Source: Dichetophora obliterata (lineage: Eukaryota > Arthropoda > Insecta > Diptera > Sciomyzidae). From it: DNA of 64,000 nt. The position numbers were made by a program, and so were the translations under genes. Positions 9,935 through 21,036 of the stretch are shown here, piece after piece (the stretch's first letter is position 1; each line of letters opens with the position of its first letter). The notes beneath the pieces are model-generated. The model searched no databases. It saw nothing but the letters and a program-made list of their open reading frames with translations, and had not been told where the DNA came from. Location of the stretch: the NCBI GenBank assembly GCA_963920525.1, contig OY986438.1, positions 131,408,920 to 131,472,919 of the forward strand, in the 5' to 3' direction.

Positions 9935-12900
9935 CAGAGAACTGCACAAGCCTACTTGAAGTTCAAGCTTTTTCAAGTACTTAAATTCAAGCACGTATCC
10001 AAGCTTGAAAAACCAAGCTTTAGCCAGCTTGCAAAAATACCAAACAGATACAAGCCATATTCATGCTTGCTCGTTGGCTTGGCTTGTTTCGGCTTACTTT
10101 GTCGGGTGGAAAGTTGAAAAGCTTAAAACGATCGTTAAAAGCTTGTAAGCTCGCAAGTATCCAAATTATTGAATTAAAGCAAGTATCCAAAAAATTCAAT
10201 GAGCTTTTTTAGAGAGAGCTTAAGCGTAATAGGACTTTTAAGGATTCTGTGGACTCCGTGGTGTGAAGTTTTAGGATAAATGATTTCGAAGATGCTGTCA
10301 AACTTTAAAATTTAAGATGGCGGATAGAGTTGCCACCTAGATTTTTTTTAATTTTTGCGAATTCTTGTAATTTTGATATTCTGACAACGGATTTGATTTC
10401 GAATATATTGTCACAGTTTTAAAATTTAAGATGGAGGTTAGGGTTGCCACCTAAATTTTTACCACAGTATTGCCACCTAAAAATATGTACTTTTAAAAGT
10501 TTTAAACATCATTTATCAGTGTTAAGGGGTCGCTGATTTCGAATCTAAGGTCAGAATTTTGAAATTCAAGATGGTGGATAGGGTTGCCACCTTTATTTTT
10601 TTTAGTTTTATGAATTCGGGGCTGGCAAAAAAAAAATGGTACACCAAAAATGGGTCTCTGAATCCGAATCCGTCGTCAGAATTTCAAAATTATAAAATGT
10701 TGAAATAATAGGGTTGCCACCTAATAATATGTCTTTTTAAGAGTTTTAAACGTCTTTTATTAGTGTTAAGGGGTCGCTGATTTCGAATCTAAAGTCAGAA
10801 TTTTAAATTTCAATATGGTGGATAGGGTTGCCACCTTAATTTTTTGTAGTTTTATGAATTCGAGGCTGGCAAAAAAAAATGGTACGCCAAAAATGGGTCG
10901 CTGAATCCGAATCCGTCGTCAGAATTTCAAAATTATAAAATGTTGAAATAATAGGGTTGCCACCTAAAAATATATCTTTTCAACAGTTTTAAACGTCATT
11001 TATTAGTGTTAAGGGGTCGCTGATTTCGAATCTAAAGTCAGAATTTTAAAATTCAAGATGGTGGATAGGGTTGCCACCTTAATTTTTTGTAGTTTTATGA
11101 ATTCGGGGCTGGCAAAAATGGGTCGCTGAACCCGAATCCGTTGTCAGAATTTCCAAATTATAAAATTTTGAAATAATAGGGTTGCCATCTAATAGTATGT
11201 CTTTTCAAGAGTTTTAAACGTCATTTATCAGTGTTAAGCGGTCGCTGATATCGAATTTCGAAAATTTTATAATTTGAAAATTCTGACAACGGATTCGGAT
11301 TGAGGGACCCATTTTTGGAGTACCATTTTTTTTTGCCAGCCCCGAATTCATAAAACTAAAAAAAATTAAGGTGGCAACCCTATCCCCCATCTTGAATTTT
11401 AAAATTCTGACTTTAGATTCGAAATCAGCGACCCCTTAATACTGATAAATGACGTTTAAAACTCTTGAAAAGACATACTATTAGATGGCAACCCTATTAT
11501 TTCAAAATTTTATAATTTGGAAATTCTGACAACGGATTCGGGTTCAGCGACCCATTTTTGGTGTACCATTTTGCCAGCCCCGAATTCATAAAACTACAAA
11601 AAATTAAGGTGGCAACCCTATCCACCATATTGAAATTTAAAATTCTGACTTTAGATTCGAAATCAGCGACCCCTTAACACTAATAAAAGACGTTTAAAAC
11701 TCTTAAAAAGACATATTATTAGGTGGCAACCCTATTATTTCAACATTTTATAATTTTGAAATTCTGACGACGGATTTGGATTCAGCGACCCATTTTTGGC
11801 GTACCATTTTTTTTGCCAGCCCCGAATTCATAAAACTACAAAAAATAAAGGTGGCAACCCTATCCACCATATTGAAATTTAAAATTCTGACTTTAGATTC
11901 GAAATCAGCGACCCCTTAACACTAATAAATGACGTTTAAAACTGTTGAAAAGATATATTTTTAGGTGGCAACCCTATTATTTCAACATTTTATAATTTTG
12001 AAATTCTGACGACGGATTCGGATTCAGCGACCCATTTTTGGCGTACCATTTTTTTTTGCCAGCCTCGAATTCATAAAACTACAAAAAATTAAGGTGGCAA
12101 CCCTATCCACCATATTGAAATTTAAAATTCTGACTTTAGATTCGAAATCAGCGACCCCTTAACACTAATAAAAGACGTTTAAAACTCTTAAAAAGACATA
12201 TTATTAGGTGGCAACCCTATTATTTCAACATTTTATAATTTTGAAATTCTGACGACGGATTCGGATTCAGCGACCCATTTTTGGTGTACCATTTTTTTTT
12301 TGCCAGCCCCGAATTCATAAAACTAAAAAAATAAAGGTGGCAACCCTATCCACCATCTTGAATTTCAAAATTTTGACCTTAGATTCGAAATCAGCGACCC
12401 CTTAACACTGATAAATGATGTTTAAAACTTTTAAAAGTACATATTATTAGGTGGCAATACTGTGGTAAAAATTTAGGTGGCAACCCTAACCTCCATCTTA
12501 AATTTTAAAACTCTGACAATATATTCGAAATCAAATCCGTTGTCAGAATATCAAAATTACAAGAATTCGCAAAAATAAAAAAAATCTAGGTGGCAACTCT
12601 ATCCGCCATCTTAAATTTTAAAGTTTGACAGCATCTTCGAAATCATTTATCCTAAAACTTCACACCACGGAGTCCACAGAATCCTTAAAAGTCCTATTAC
12701 GCTTAAGCTCTCTCTAAAGAAGCTCATTGAATTTTTGGATACTTGCTTTAATTCAATAATTTGGATACTTGCGAGGCTTACAAGCTTTTGCCGAAGGGCA
12801 TCAAGCATTCCATTGCTTGAAACTTCGTGCCGTTCGCTTGTAAGCTAGAATAGGTGCAAGCTGTGCGTGGGCTTATTTATATTCAATTACAAACTTTGCT

Positions 12901-12991
12901 TGATTCAAAATTATCAAGCTCAAGCTAGCTTGAACTTGTATTTTAAGCAAGCGCTTGAAAAAGACTTCAAGCCGGCTTGTGCAGTTCTCTG
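9935..12991. mobile_element. 3057-bp foldback hAT-type element with tandem-repeat arms
   Basis: Terminal inverted repeats CAGAGAACTGCACAAGCC (9935) and its complement ending at 12991 are flanked by identical octamers ATGCAGAA at 9927-9934 and 12992-12999. Between them the two halves are near-complete reverse complements, with the turn near 11260. Subterminal zones (about 9955-10200 and 12710-12970) are packed with AAGCTTG/CAAGC motifs, as in hAT transposase-binding regions. Each inner arm is mostly about four tandem copies of a unit near 243 bp containing 'gggttgccacct', 'ggggctggc' and 'ggggtcgctgatttcgaat'. No transposase is encoded, so the element must be mobilised in trans. It lies in intron 1 of the acidic-protein gene. 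Confidence 0.9.
10535..12400. repeat. Inverted arrays of a ~243-bp satellite-like unit
   Basis: In the left arm, 'gatttcgaatct' marks unit starts at 10535, 10779 and 11022, with a related site at 11247. In the right arm the complementary landmark recurs near 11416, 11654, 11896, 12139 and 12381. Spacings are 238-244 bp, with one left-arm interval of 225 bp because of a small deletion. Units match closely between arms, which points to recent formation or gene conversion. Confidence 0.85.
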
Positions 12992-13130
12992 ATGCAGAAG
13001 ACCAGCATCGTGAATCCAACATCATTGCCATAAAATGTGCAGCCTAGATGTATGCTATATTAATTTTACATCGTGTGCTATTTGAACAAAGGCTACTGTT
13101 AAATAACTACTGGTAAAACTTTAACCATAC

Positions 13131-13368
13131 CATCATCATCATCGACTAGATCTCCTAGATCTGGCTCATCATCATCGTCATCCTCATCATCATCATCGTC
13201 ATCGTCAGCATTCGAGACTGCTGCAGGCGCTACATCATTTACTGCCGTCGCTTGTTGACGTGAGATAGCACGTGACTGATCAGCCTGGCTTTCAATTAAA
13301 TGCACAGGTGAGGATTCACACTGCAGAAGCAGCACGCTCAAAAAGCAAAGTAAAATAACAAACTTCAT
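13131..13368 (-). CDS. Secreted acidic protein, exon 1 (signal peptide)
   Basis: First coding exon: 79 codons plus one base. The chosen ATG (13368-13366) opens a classic signal peptide: MKF, a hydrophobic core VILLCFLSVLLL, then QCESS, giving likely cleavage near residues 18-20. A 35-residue linker follows (two Arg, several Gln, APAAVSNA), then about 13 acidic residues, EPDLGDLV and four Asp before the donor GTATGG. A longer ORF starts 26 codons upstream, but it would cross a strong splice acceptor (TTTCATTTCAG), so the internal ATG is the better start. The protein should enter the secretory pathway. No enzyme or binding domain is recognised. Very acidic composition could mean ion binding or electrostatic assembly (inference). 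Confidence 0.78.
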
Positions 13369-13382
13369 TGTGCTGAAATGAA
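13369..13382 (-). promoter_or_regulatory. Splice acceptor upstream of the start codon (5' UTR intron)
   Basis: On the minus strand, TTTCATTTCAG is followed by CACA and the ATG of exon 1. The polypyrimidine-like stretch plus CAG four bases before the start codon indicates that the ATG-bearing exon begins at 13372 and that a non-coding first exon and the promoter lie further right. Their position could not be determined. Confidence 0.6.
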
Positions 13383-15970
13383 AATAAAAAATAAAGGAAA
13401 TTAAAACCAAAATCATTGAAGAATATAAAACAAATTTTAACATGGTAAAAAAGCTGGCAGATTGAATATAAAATTACTTTTAAATAAACGCTTATTGCAA
13501 AATATATGAATACGAATCTATAAGAGCACTTCTCACTTGATTTACCAAGCTTTTGAGATATTTTTGAGATATGTGCAAACACAACTTTGAGACAAAATTA
13601 ACAGAGAATATGGAAGGACCAGGGAAAACTTTACTATTGACAGCGATTCAATTCCTTTTTTTAGAATACAAGCTTTACTTGTCACAGAGAGTGCCTTGCC
13701 TTTTATGTAATTAAAATAAATATTTATAAAAAAATGCTCATAATGTATGCTCTTGTTGTCCCTATGCACTGTTCTTCGTCAACCCTTACTTTAATTGTGT
13801 GTTAACCCCCCTATCATTTGCGCATTCTAGTGTAACGCCTCCAGCATTCAGCAAGCTACTAAAACGTGAGTTTCATACCAAGGTAAAAAAACTCGTAAAC
13901 GTTAAAATTATTGTCCGTTCCGGCATAAAAATAAATGAACAAAAAAACCTATCAGTTAAAAATAAATACATATGGGTAAAAAATAAATACGTATGGGAAA
14001 AATAAATTAAAAACACACAAGCAAATAGTGCCAATTTGTGTGCAACACCATGCGTTGACAGTTGGTGGAAATGGTCTACAGATGAGTGCGTGGTATTGCA
14101 TGATAGCGCAGACGAATATAAAACAACAAAAGCACCATTTTTTCCTTGTGTTTTTGTTCTTGTTTACGTTGCCTTGCTCTTTTATTTTTAGCCAATTTAA
14201 TTGAAATAAAGGCAATCATAAACATACACGCACACATAGCAACATTTGAAGGAAACTCACACAGACACACATTAACACGACATCGTTGAACAACATCTAG
14301 TGTAATTTTTGTAGGTGGCACGTTTCTGGTTAATGTGTGTGAGTATGTGTGTTCGTATTTCAGCAATTATGGTAATGATATGACGCTTAAATGTCAAACG
14401 GCGTCAGTCTGTAGAAAAGTCAAGGAATTTAACAATTCAATTAAGTTTTCTATTGTTGCAACAATTGGCAATTTTCTATACAATAAATATATTCGTTTTA
14501 AAAATTCGTTTAAGTTTCTAAGTCGAAGAAAATACTTTCTCATACAAATGAGATTGCTAAAAATTTTTATAAAATCTTGCCAGGATTGGTTTTTTGGTGA
14601 GAGGAATCTGCTTTTGAGATTTTTTTTTTTCTGACGGTGCTACAATGGAAGTTTTTGGTGTTGCCTCTATTTGAAATTAAATAAATTGTTATATCTTATT
14701 TTATGAAATTTTTTTATGCATTTGAAAAAAAATAGAAAGAGAAAATGTTAATTTAATTTACATTAGTTTCGATAATTTTAAACTTTTTTTAATAAAGAAT
14801 TAAAGTTTTGCAAATCTTTTTTATTTTCCACTTTTGATTTTTACACCGACTTTCTATATCGCTGCCATAACTCATTATGATTTTTGTGGGTAACAGGTCG
14901 TGAAACGCTACTTAAGAGCTAAACATGACGTTCAATTGCTCGTGTATGGCAAGCAATATCGGGGACAAGGAACGGTTGATCTTGAAAGTCAATGTATTGT
15001 ACCAAATGTTCGTATTGGAATATTGGCCGTAAATGTTGACATTATTCAAATTAATCATATCGAAATAATCTGGGCAAGTAAAGTTGATAATTGGCTTTTT
15101 TGACGGACCAAAAACCCTGCTGGCAAGTTTTATATAAATACTAGCTGATATACCCTTTGACCTTTTTGTCATCGCTAAACAAACTAAGGTCTTCAGATTC
15201 ATCAAATTTTTAAATATTTAAGGTAAATAATCTGCCATGCAAGAATTTTCAGAGTTATATTTTAGCAATTTGGTAATTGCATACCTTTGTGGTAAGTAAT
15301 ATTCTGGGTATAAATGTCTTTTATTAGAAAAATTTTGTTTTCTATAGGAAAATGCAAGTTGCTTCAAATTTCCAAGAAATGGATACCACAAAAACTTTCG
15401 TACCTGAAACACGCAAAAAGTTTTTAGTACTAATTTTATTTTTAGGTGAAATAGAAAAAAAAATCGATCAATAATGAAAGTGCTGGCTTTGAAAGTGAAA
15501 AACTAGGTCATGTTTCAAAGGACTGCATTCATTTTTTATGTTTGAAATTTGAATTAATTGTTCGTCTAATCGCGTTTCAATCTTTTTCATTTTCGTTTTC
15601 CTTCTAATCTATATAGAAATAGGCGTAGGAAAAACAGTTCGGCATCATTTTCTCCCGTGCTTCTCAACCGATTTGGAAAATTTTTCTTTCAAATGAATAA
15701 GAGTAGAGAGAAGGAGTGAACCGAATACTTTTTATTGATTTTTGACCTGAAATATGAGCGTTCAAAAAAGAATTTCTCAAATAAAACTAAGCTATTAGAG
15801 TTGGAAGAACACGGTGCAAGAGGAAATTTTAGACATTGCTGAAATGTACAAAAAATATGGCAGACATTTTTCGCTGTCTTTTACGGATGCCCTACAATAA
15901 GCAGTACATTACAGCAGTACAAACAGTAAATTTTTAAAAATTTCCGTTAGATTCATTTTTAAGCCTTTTC
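13383..15970. other. No supported gene; AT-rich upstream region of the acidic gene
   Basis: Short ORFs on both strands overlap each other and lack recognisable domains. 13560-13720 has a repeat related to 3080-3290. The promoter and 5' exon of the acidic gene may be in or beyond this interval but cannot be located by eye. Confidence 0.4.
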
Positions 15971-16930
15971 TACACTGAGAAAACAAAAAATCAAAAACGC
16001 ACATTTTAAAAACGTTTAGTAAAATTAATATTTTTAAAAATAGTTTACGCTATACAAAAATGAAAACGCACATTTTTAAATAGAAACGTTTTTAAAACAA
16101 CCACGAATATTTTACTATGATATGTAAGGATAAAATTAATATTTTTAAAAACATTTTATGCCATACAAAAATGAAAACGCACATTTTTAAATAGAAAAGT
16201 AAAACGAAACGTTTTTAAAACAACTAAGAACGTTTTACCATGACATAGTAAATTCACATACTTAGTTTCAAAACACTTGTTAATAACGAATTGTTTGTTA
16301 TATATGTTTCCTTGACTTATGTATTTGATATTTGTTTAGAAAATTAAACATTTTTCATTCTCGATTTCATCACTCTGCAGTTTGCCTAAAAACTATAAAA
16401 CTGTAATTTTGAAAACCAACAAAGGTTTTTTTAATTAATAGAGAAAATGCGGATTTCTGTAAATTTATGAATTAATAGGAAATAATGAACATTTTCGTTC
16501 TTACAATATAAATAATTGTTGCACTATTGCATTTAAAAGTGTTTATTGTTACAAATCGAACAAAAATTTTAGAATCTAATTTTAAAATTATCGTTTTTGA
16601 AATGAAAATAAACATTTTACATTTGAGAATATTTATTATTAAAAATCAAACGAACATTTTAGAATCTCGATTTAAAGTTTTCGTTTTTAAAATGAAAATA
16701 AACGTTTTTACTACAGCATTTTAAAATATCCATTGTTAAAAATCAAACGAACATTTTAAAATCTCATTTGAAAATGTAAGTTTTTAAAATGAAAATAAAC
16801 ATTTTACTATTTCATTTTAAAATGTTCGTTTTTTAAATTAAAATAAACGTTAGAAGTGCAAAATCTGGGTTAAACGTTTTTAAAAGTAGCTCGTTTCTGC
16901 CACTTTTGAAAATGTTGTTTCCTCTGTGTA
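15971..16930. mobile_element. TA-flanked MITE with internal AACGTTTTTAAAA repeats
   Basis: Ends TACACTGAGAAAACAA (15971) and TTGTTTCCTCTGTGTA (16930) form an imperfect inverted repeat with TA at each outer edge. The interior repeats blocks such as 'cacatttttaaatagaaa' and 'aatgaaaataaac.tttta' several times in both orientations. No transposase. The 65-aa plus-strand ORF over 16527-16724 is a by-product of the internal repeats. Confidence 0.5.
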
Positions 16931-17259
16931 CGCTCATCTGAGAACGAAAGCGATTTCAGATCACAGTGCTGGTCGAAGGTTGGCCAAAAAAACCTTAACG
17001 AATTTCTTAATTTACGCAAAAAACTTTGGTAAAAATATTTGTTGTTGAAAAAATATTCAAAACCAAAAATGGCTTTTTTCATGTTCTTTCATATAGTATG
17101 CAAAAATGTAGGGTTTATATAAAAATTCTATCGTCAATCAAGCCTAACTAACATAAAAGCTTTAGATGTTTTTTGTTTATTTGTATTCATTTTGTATATT
17201 TGTAATTTTGTTTGTATAAAAAGTAATGGTGTAGTGAAAGAATCATGACAATTACTCAA

Positions 17260-17440
17260 TTCGTTTCTGAGTTATACACTCAAATACCCCTTTTAACACT
17301 GCCACAGCAACAACAGCGCCACCTACCGAGTCAAACATTTAAACAAAACCATCTACAGACCCAGCCGCATACACACACACCAAATTTCATTAAAATCGAT
17401 CCAGCCGTGTAGAAGGAGTTTATTGCACTTTTTTTTTTGA
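17260..17440. repeat. Interspersed-repeat fragment with 'atcgatccagccgt' motif
   Basis: Contains CACACACACCAAATTTCATT followed by AAAATCGATCCAGCCGTGTA and 'gaaggagttta', then a T-run. Variants of 'aaatttcattaaaatcggtycagccgt' are familiar from many arthropod interspersed repeats. The family and its limits are not resolved. The remaining DNA to 18300 shows nothing recognisable. Confidence 0.4.
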
Positions 17441-18301
17441 TCCTACGCAAAAAATAACACTGCATCATTGATTTACGATCAATTTCAAGGCTCTTATTTT
17501 TGATTCAAGAAGAAATGTATCTGCGAAAACGCATTCATACTTTAAACTTTTTTTATAACAAAGACGTGCATTTTAGTAATTTTTGACATAAGAAATTCAT
17601 TTCTGATATTTATTTTTTACCAGTAATATCCATCTTAGAACGCTTCAATGCTGTATTTTGCAATTTTTTGGCTATATATATAGTTTAGTATTTAACATTT
17701 TTTTTAATTTCGTGGAGCGGCTCGAAAATGATTGTACTTCTGGGGTGTAGTGGACTTTTTTGCTTAGAATTTATTGTTTATAGAGAAAAAATTAGTCCCC
17801 AAGAAAGAAAAGTTTTGCCTTTGTAAATAACTCCGCCACAATATATATTCGAGGCTATGTTTTCAAAATTGCTTTTTTAAATGTGTAAAATTGTTTAATG
17901 AAAAACTTATACCAACTTAATGCATAACAACTACTTATTTTCCACTAAATTTTTAAACTAATCATTACAGATTCTCAGTTCAATTTTAGAAAAAAGCATA
18001 TATTTTTAGAACTTAAATTGGATTCTCTGCAGAATTTGAATGTGATTAGAAAATAAGATCGTTCGTTCTTTACAAAATATGATTAACAGTTACAAAAACT
18101 GTGAAATCGAACTTGCTGTATTCTAGAAATTAATTTGTAATAGAAAAGTTTTGTTATTGTAAAAGCTCGTTACAAGCAACTTCGATAGTATGTAGTTTTT
18201 TTTTTTATTATGTGGCATATCATGTTCTTGCAATAAGCACTTGGTAAAACTGGTAATTAGATTTGATGAATATTTTCAAAATCATTTGTTGATTATATTA
18301 G

Positions 18302-18790
18302 CAGCCCTATTCTGGCAAAGTAACAATACCCTGTAGTTCGGCTCTTGTAGGATATCCCTTTAGGCATGCCATTTCTCAAACTTTTACCCATTTAGGCCCA
18401 TGGTAATGCACGTTGGGTCCGTCCGCCCCTGTCAATGACATCGATGTGTTAAAAGGACGTACAAGATAAATGGCGAGGGGCATGTCCCTACCACTTGGGG
18501 AATATGAATTCTCATACCAAGAAGTAGGTCCAAGTTTCAACTAAAAACTACTGGGTTGCTATCCAGTATTTTTAATATTTTTATGTGTTCGTTGTCATTT
18601 TTTGATTTAAAAAAATTTGAAGCACAAAAATAATAAATTTTGATAGAAATTGTCACCTTCTTTTCAGAAAGTGACAATTTCATTAAAAAATTTTGTTTTT
18701 TGAGCTTCAAATTTTGTTTCGAAATCAAAAAATTACAAAAAACACATAGAAATATTAGAAATACCGGGTAACGATTGTTACTTTGCCAGA
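18302..18790. mobile_element. Harbinger-like MITE, copy 1 (interrupted)
   Basis: Left end CAGCCCTATTCTGGCAAAGT (18302) and the internal palindrome 18545-18790 match copy 2 at 19080-19343. About 215 bp of unrelated sequence (roughly 18332-18548) replaces the left inner part, suggesting a nested insertion. The right end stops after 'ctttgccaga' and lacks the final TIR bases. The palindrome around 18660 ('tgacaatttc/gaaattgtca') would form a long hairpin. Confidence 0.6.
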
Positions 18791-18896
18791 AAAGAAAAAC
18801 AATGCTGTTTGTTTTCAGTGGTTGTGCTGTAAAAAAGTTTTTCAATTCCATCATGTTATTTAATAAAATTTTTCAAGTAAGATAATCCTTAAAGAA

Positions 18897-19557
18897 ATGT
18901 TGGAATACATTCGTTTAGGTTAAGGTGGCGGCAAATCTTTAAACCAACCCCTTTAGACTGTATTTTTGGTCCGATACGATACCACAGAATGGAAGAAAGG
19001 AGAGAAGAAGGGAATCAAGTGAAACTTTTGTGTAGGATGTTCTTAATGTGGCAGAAGCTGTAGAAACTTGTGATATTAACAGCCCTATTCTGGCAAATTA
19101 ACAAATTGTTAACCAGTATTTTAAATATTTCTATGTGTTTGTTGTTTTCAATTCAAAATTTAAAGCTCAAAAAACAAAATTTGTTAATGAAATTGTCAAT
19201 AACTGAAAAGCAGTTGACAATTTTTATCAAAATTTTTTATTTTTGAGCTTCAAATTTTGTTTTGAAATAAAAAAATTACAACAAACACATAGAAATATTC
19301 AAAATTCTGGTTAACAATTTGTTAGTTTGCCAGAATATGGCTGTAAATCTGAAGCAAGTGTTATGCCTTGAACTCAATCATATTAAGTTACTAAGTATTC
19401 CTCTCCACAAACTTTTCCTACCACCACCAAACACAACTTTCCTTTGCTTAGGAATAAGGAAAGAAAGGTTTTAGCGTAGGACCATGGCCCAGCCAGGATT
19501 TGAACCCAGGACCCTTGAGCGATAGTTAAGCGCGCTACTACTAGACTATCAAGGCCG
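18897..19557 (-). mobile_element. tRNA-derived SINE, split by a MITE
   Basis: The tRNA-like head is at 19490-19557 on the minus strand, with B-box GGGTTCAAATCC and A-box-like TAGTCTAGTAGTAGCGCG. The body reads leftward to about 18897. Copy 2 of the Harbinger-like MITE (19080-19343) interrupts it. The body shares 'gttatgcctt' with the SINEs at 31.6 and 50.9 kb but is otherwise diverged, so it is probably a sister family. Confidence 0.55.
19080..19343. mobile_element. PIF/Harbinger-like MITE, copy 2 (264 bp, TAA target duplication)
   Basis: Terminal inverted repeats of about 36 bp start CAGCCCTATTCTGGCAAATT and end with the near-complement at 19343. TAA flanks both sides (19077-19079 and 19344-19346). 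A 3-bp TWA target is typical of PIF/Harbinger. The whole element is close to a perfect palindrome with its turn near 19210 and encodes no protein. It is inserted in a SINE. Confidence 0.75.
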
Positions 19558-20631
19558 AATATATAATCACTTTTTAAATTTTTAAGCTTTTTTAACCAAA
19601 ATAAAAATACTCATATCTTGTGAAGATTTGGTTCCCGGATATATACCACGAATATCTTTTTGCTTAAATTGTTTCTTTAAAACATAATGGTTAAATAAAT
19701 TTTCTCATTCTAACCTTTAAGCATACCCTTACACTATTGAATCATAACCTGGAGATTTGTTTTAAAATGTTTTTACCAATATGTATATAAGTGATGAATG
19801 ACTGAGTAAAATTTTGATTATGAAAGTACTAAAAGAATTGCAAGCAATCCACCAAGAAACATAAACGACAACAAGCCTCTTAAGATTCCTATGTCTGTGA
19901 GCTTAATGGATAGCATATATATTGTTGCGTGTAATAACATAACTTATAAAATGAAAGTTTGAGGCAATTTTAAATGAAGTTTATTTGCTTAGTTTAAAAT
20001 TTTTTTAATACGTTTAACCAATAAATTCAATTAATTTCAATTCATTCCACCAAAACCAAAAATCAAACCATTCAACTATAGGAAATTTTATCGGTATCCC
20101 ATAGAGAATTCATGAAATTTAGGGAATGTGCACTATATTTTCGTCAAAGTCCTATTATAAAAACGGTAGTTCGCTAATGATCTTTGAAAGTAGCGTTACT
20201 CGAGTAAACTGAAAAAATTTAAAAAACCATGTTTTTTTTAATCTAAAGTTTGAAGTGTTAAATATATAGTGAAAAAAAATATTTAATAAAGCAAAACCAT
20301 ATGGATAAAAGTGTCAATGCTAAGTACTATATATTGGTTAAATCAAAAGTTCAATCAATTTAAACGGTTATTAGAAAATTGCTGTTGAATTGTGTTGAAG
20401 ACTTAAAAATTTGTCTTTTTTATAAACTTTGGGCAAACATACAAAATTTTATTAAGGTTCGGTTAACCTACAGTAAGTTTAAATATTAAAAATATACCTA
20501 GTATTATGTAACTTTTCTGTTAATATTACGATGCACTTTTTGAGAAAATTAATATTTTCTTAGGCAACCTCTTCGTAAAAAAATTTAAACTTTTTGATGT
20601 TTGGATAAAAAAAGCAGCGAAAACAAAATCA
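19558..20631. other. No recognised feature
   Basis: AT-rich DNA with no long ORF, terminal repeat or tandem array that I can identify. Confidence 0.4.
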
Positions 20632-21036
20632 ATGCTGCTGTTCTCAGTTTTTTTTAATAAAAATCAATGTCATAAAAGTCTCAAGTACTTTTATAAAATT
20701 TTTTTAAGAAAAGGCCCATTTTTTGCAAAAATTTGGCAAAAACATACAAAAACTGTAAAAGAAGACCCGACTTTTACAAGCTCTTTAAAAAAGCAGAAAT
20801 GGCTTCCAGGTAATTTCGAAATAACTAAAGAGGAAAGAGATGCTGCGTCTGAAATTGGACGTCCAAAATTATCTTTTTTGGAAAAATCGGAAAGATGTAA
20901 GAAAAGGGACGCAGCAGAGTTATCAAAAGAGGAGAGCGCCAACATTAATTTATTATTTCGTTTAGGAGCAACTACGGCGCGTAAGCAGGGGCAAGCGAAC
21001 TTGGCAGTTGTTTTAAAGGAAAAAATTAAAAAATAA
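20632..21036 (+). pseudogene. 134-aa ORF fragment of unknown, probably transposon-derived protein
   Basis: This is an open frame with ordinary, charged protein-like composition, unlike the AT-noise ORFs around it. The N-terminal part has KIWQKHTKTVKED, the middle EERDAASEIGRPKLSFLEKS, then ERCKKRDAAELSKEE and a helix-forming Lys-rich end (QANLAVVLKEKIKK). 'GRP..SF..xSER.K.R...EL' resembles a motif I associate with uncharacterised proteins of transposon-like multicopy families, but I cannot name the family. The first ATG is arbitrary; homology may start later, around residue 40. No splice sites or promoter are evident. Confidence 0.4.

Larger units (their letters stand above)
788..13130 (-). 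other. Intron 1 of the acidic-protein gene (12.3 kb, TE-filled)
   Basis: Inferred from donor GTATGG (13130-13125) and the acceptor at 789-788, both preserving phase 1. It contains several inserted mobile elements described separately, including a 3-kb foldback element. 788-1709 and 2583-3080 show only AT-rich sequence without recognisable genes. The pairing of exons 1 and 2 rests on frame, phase and shared composition across 12 kb; RNA evidence is not available here. Confidence 0.6.

Noticed and set aside
9809..10117. 102-aa plus-strand ORF
   Set aside because: Crosses the target duplication and left end of the foldback element; not a coding unit.
10535..12400. CRISPR array
   Set aside because: Repeats are about 243 bp, contiguous and inverted about a centre, in a eukaryotic genome; not CRISPR.
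14076..14366. 96-aa minus-strand ORF
   Set aside because: Overlaps another ORF in a different frame, with CA-rich repeats and no domain.
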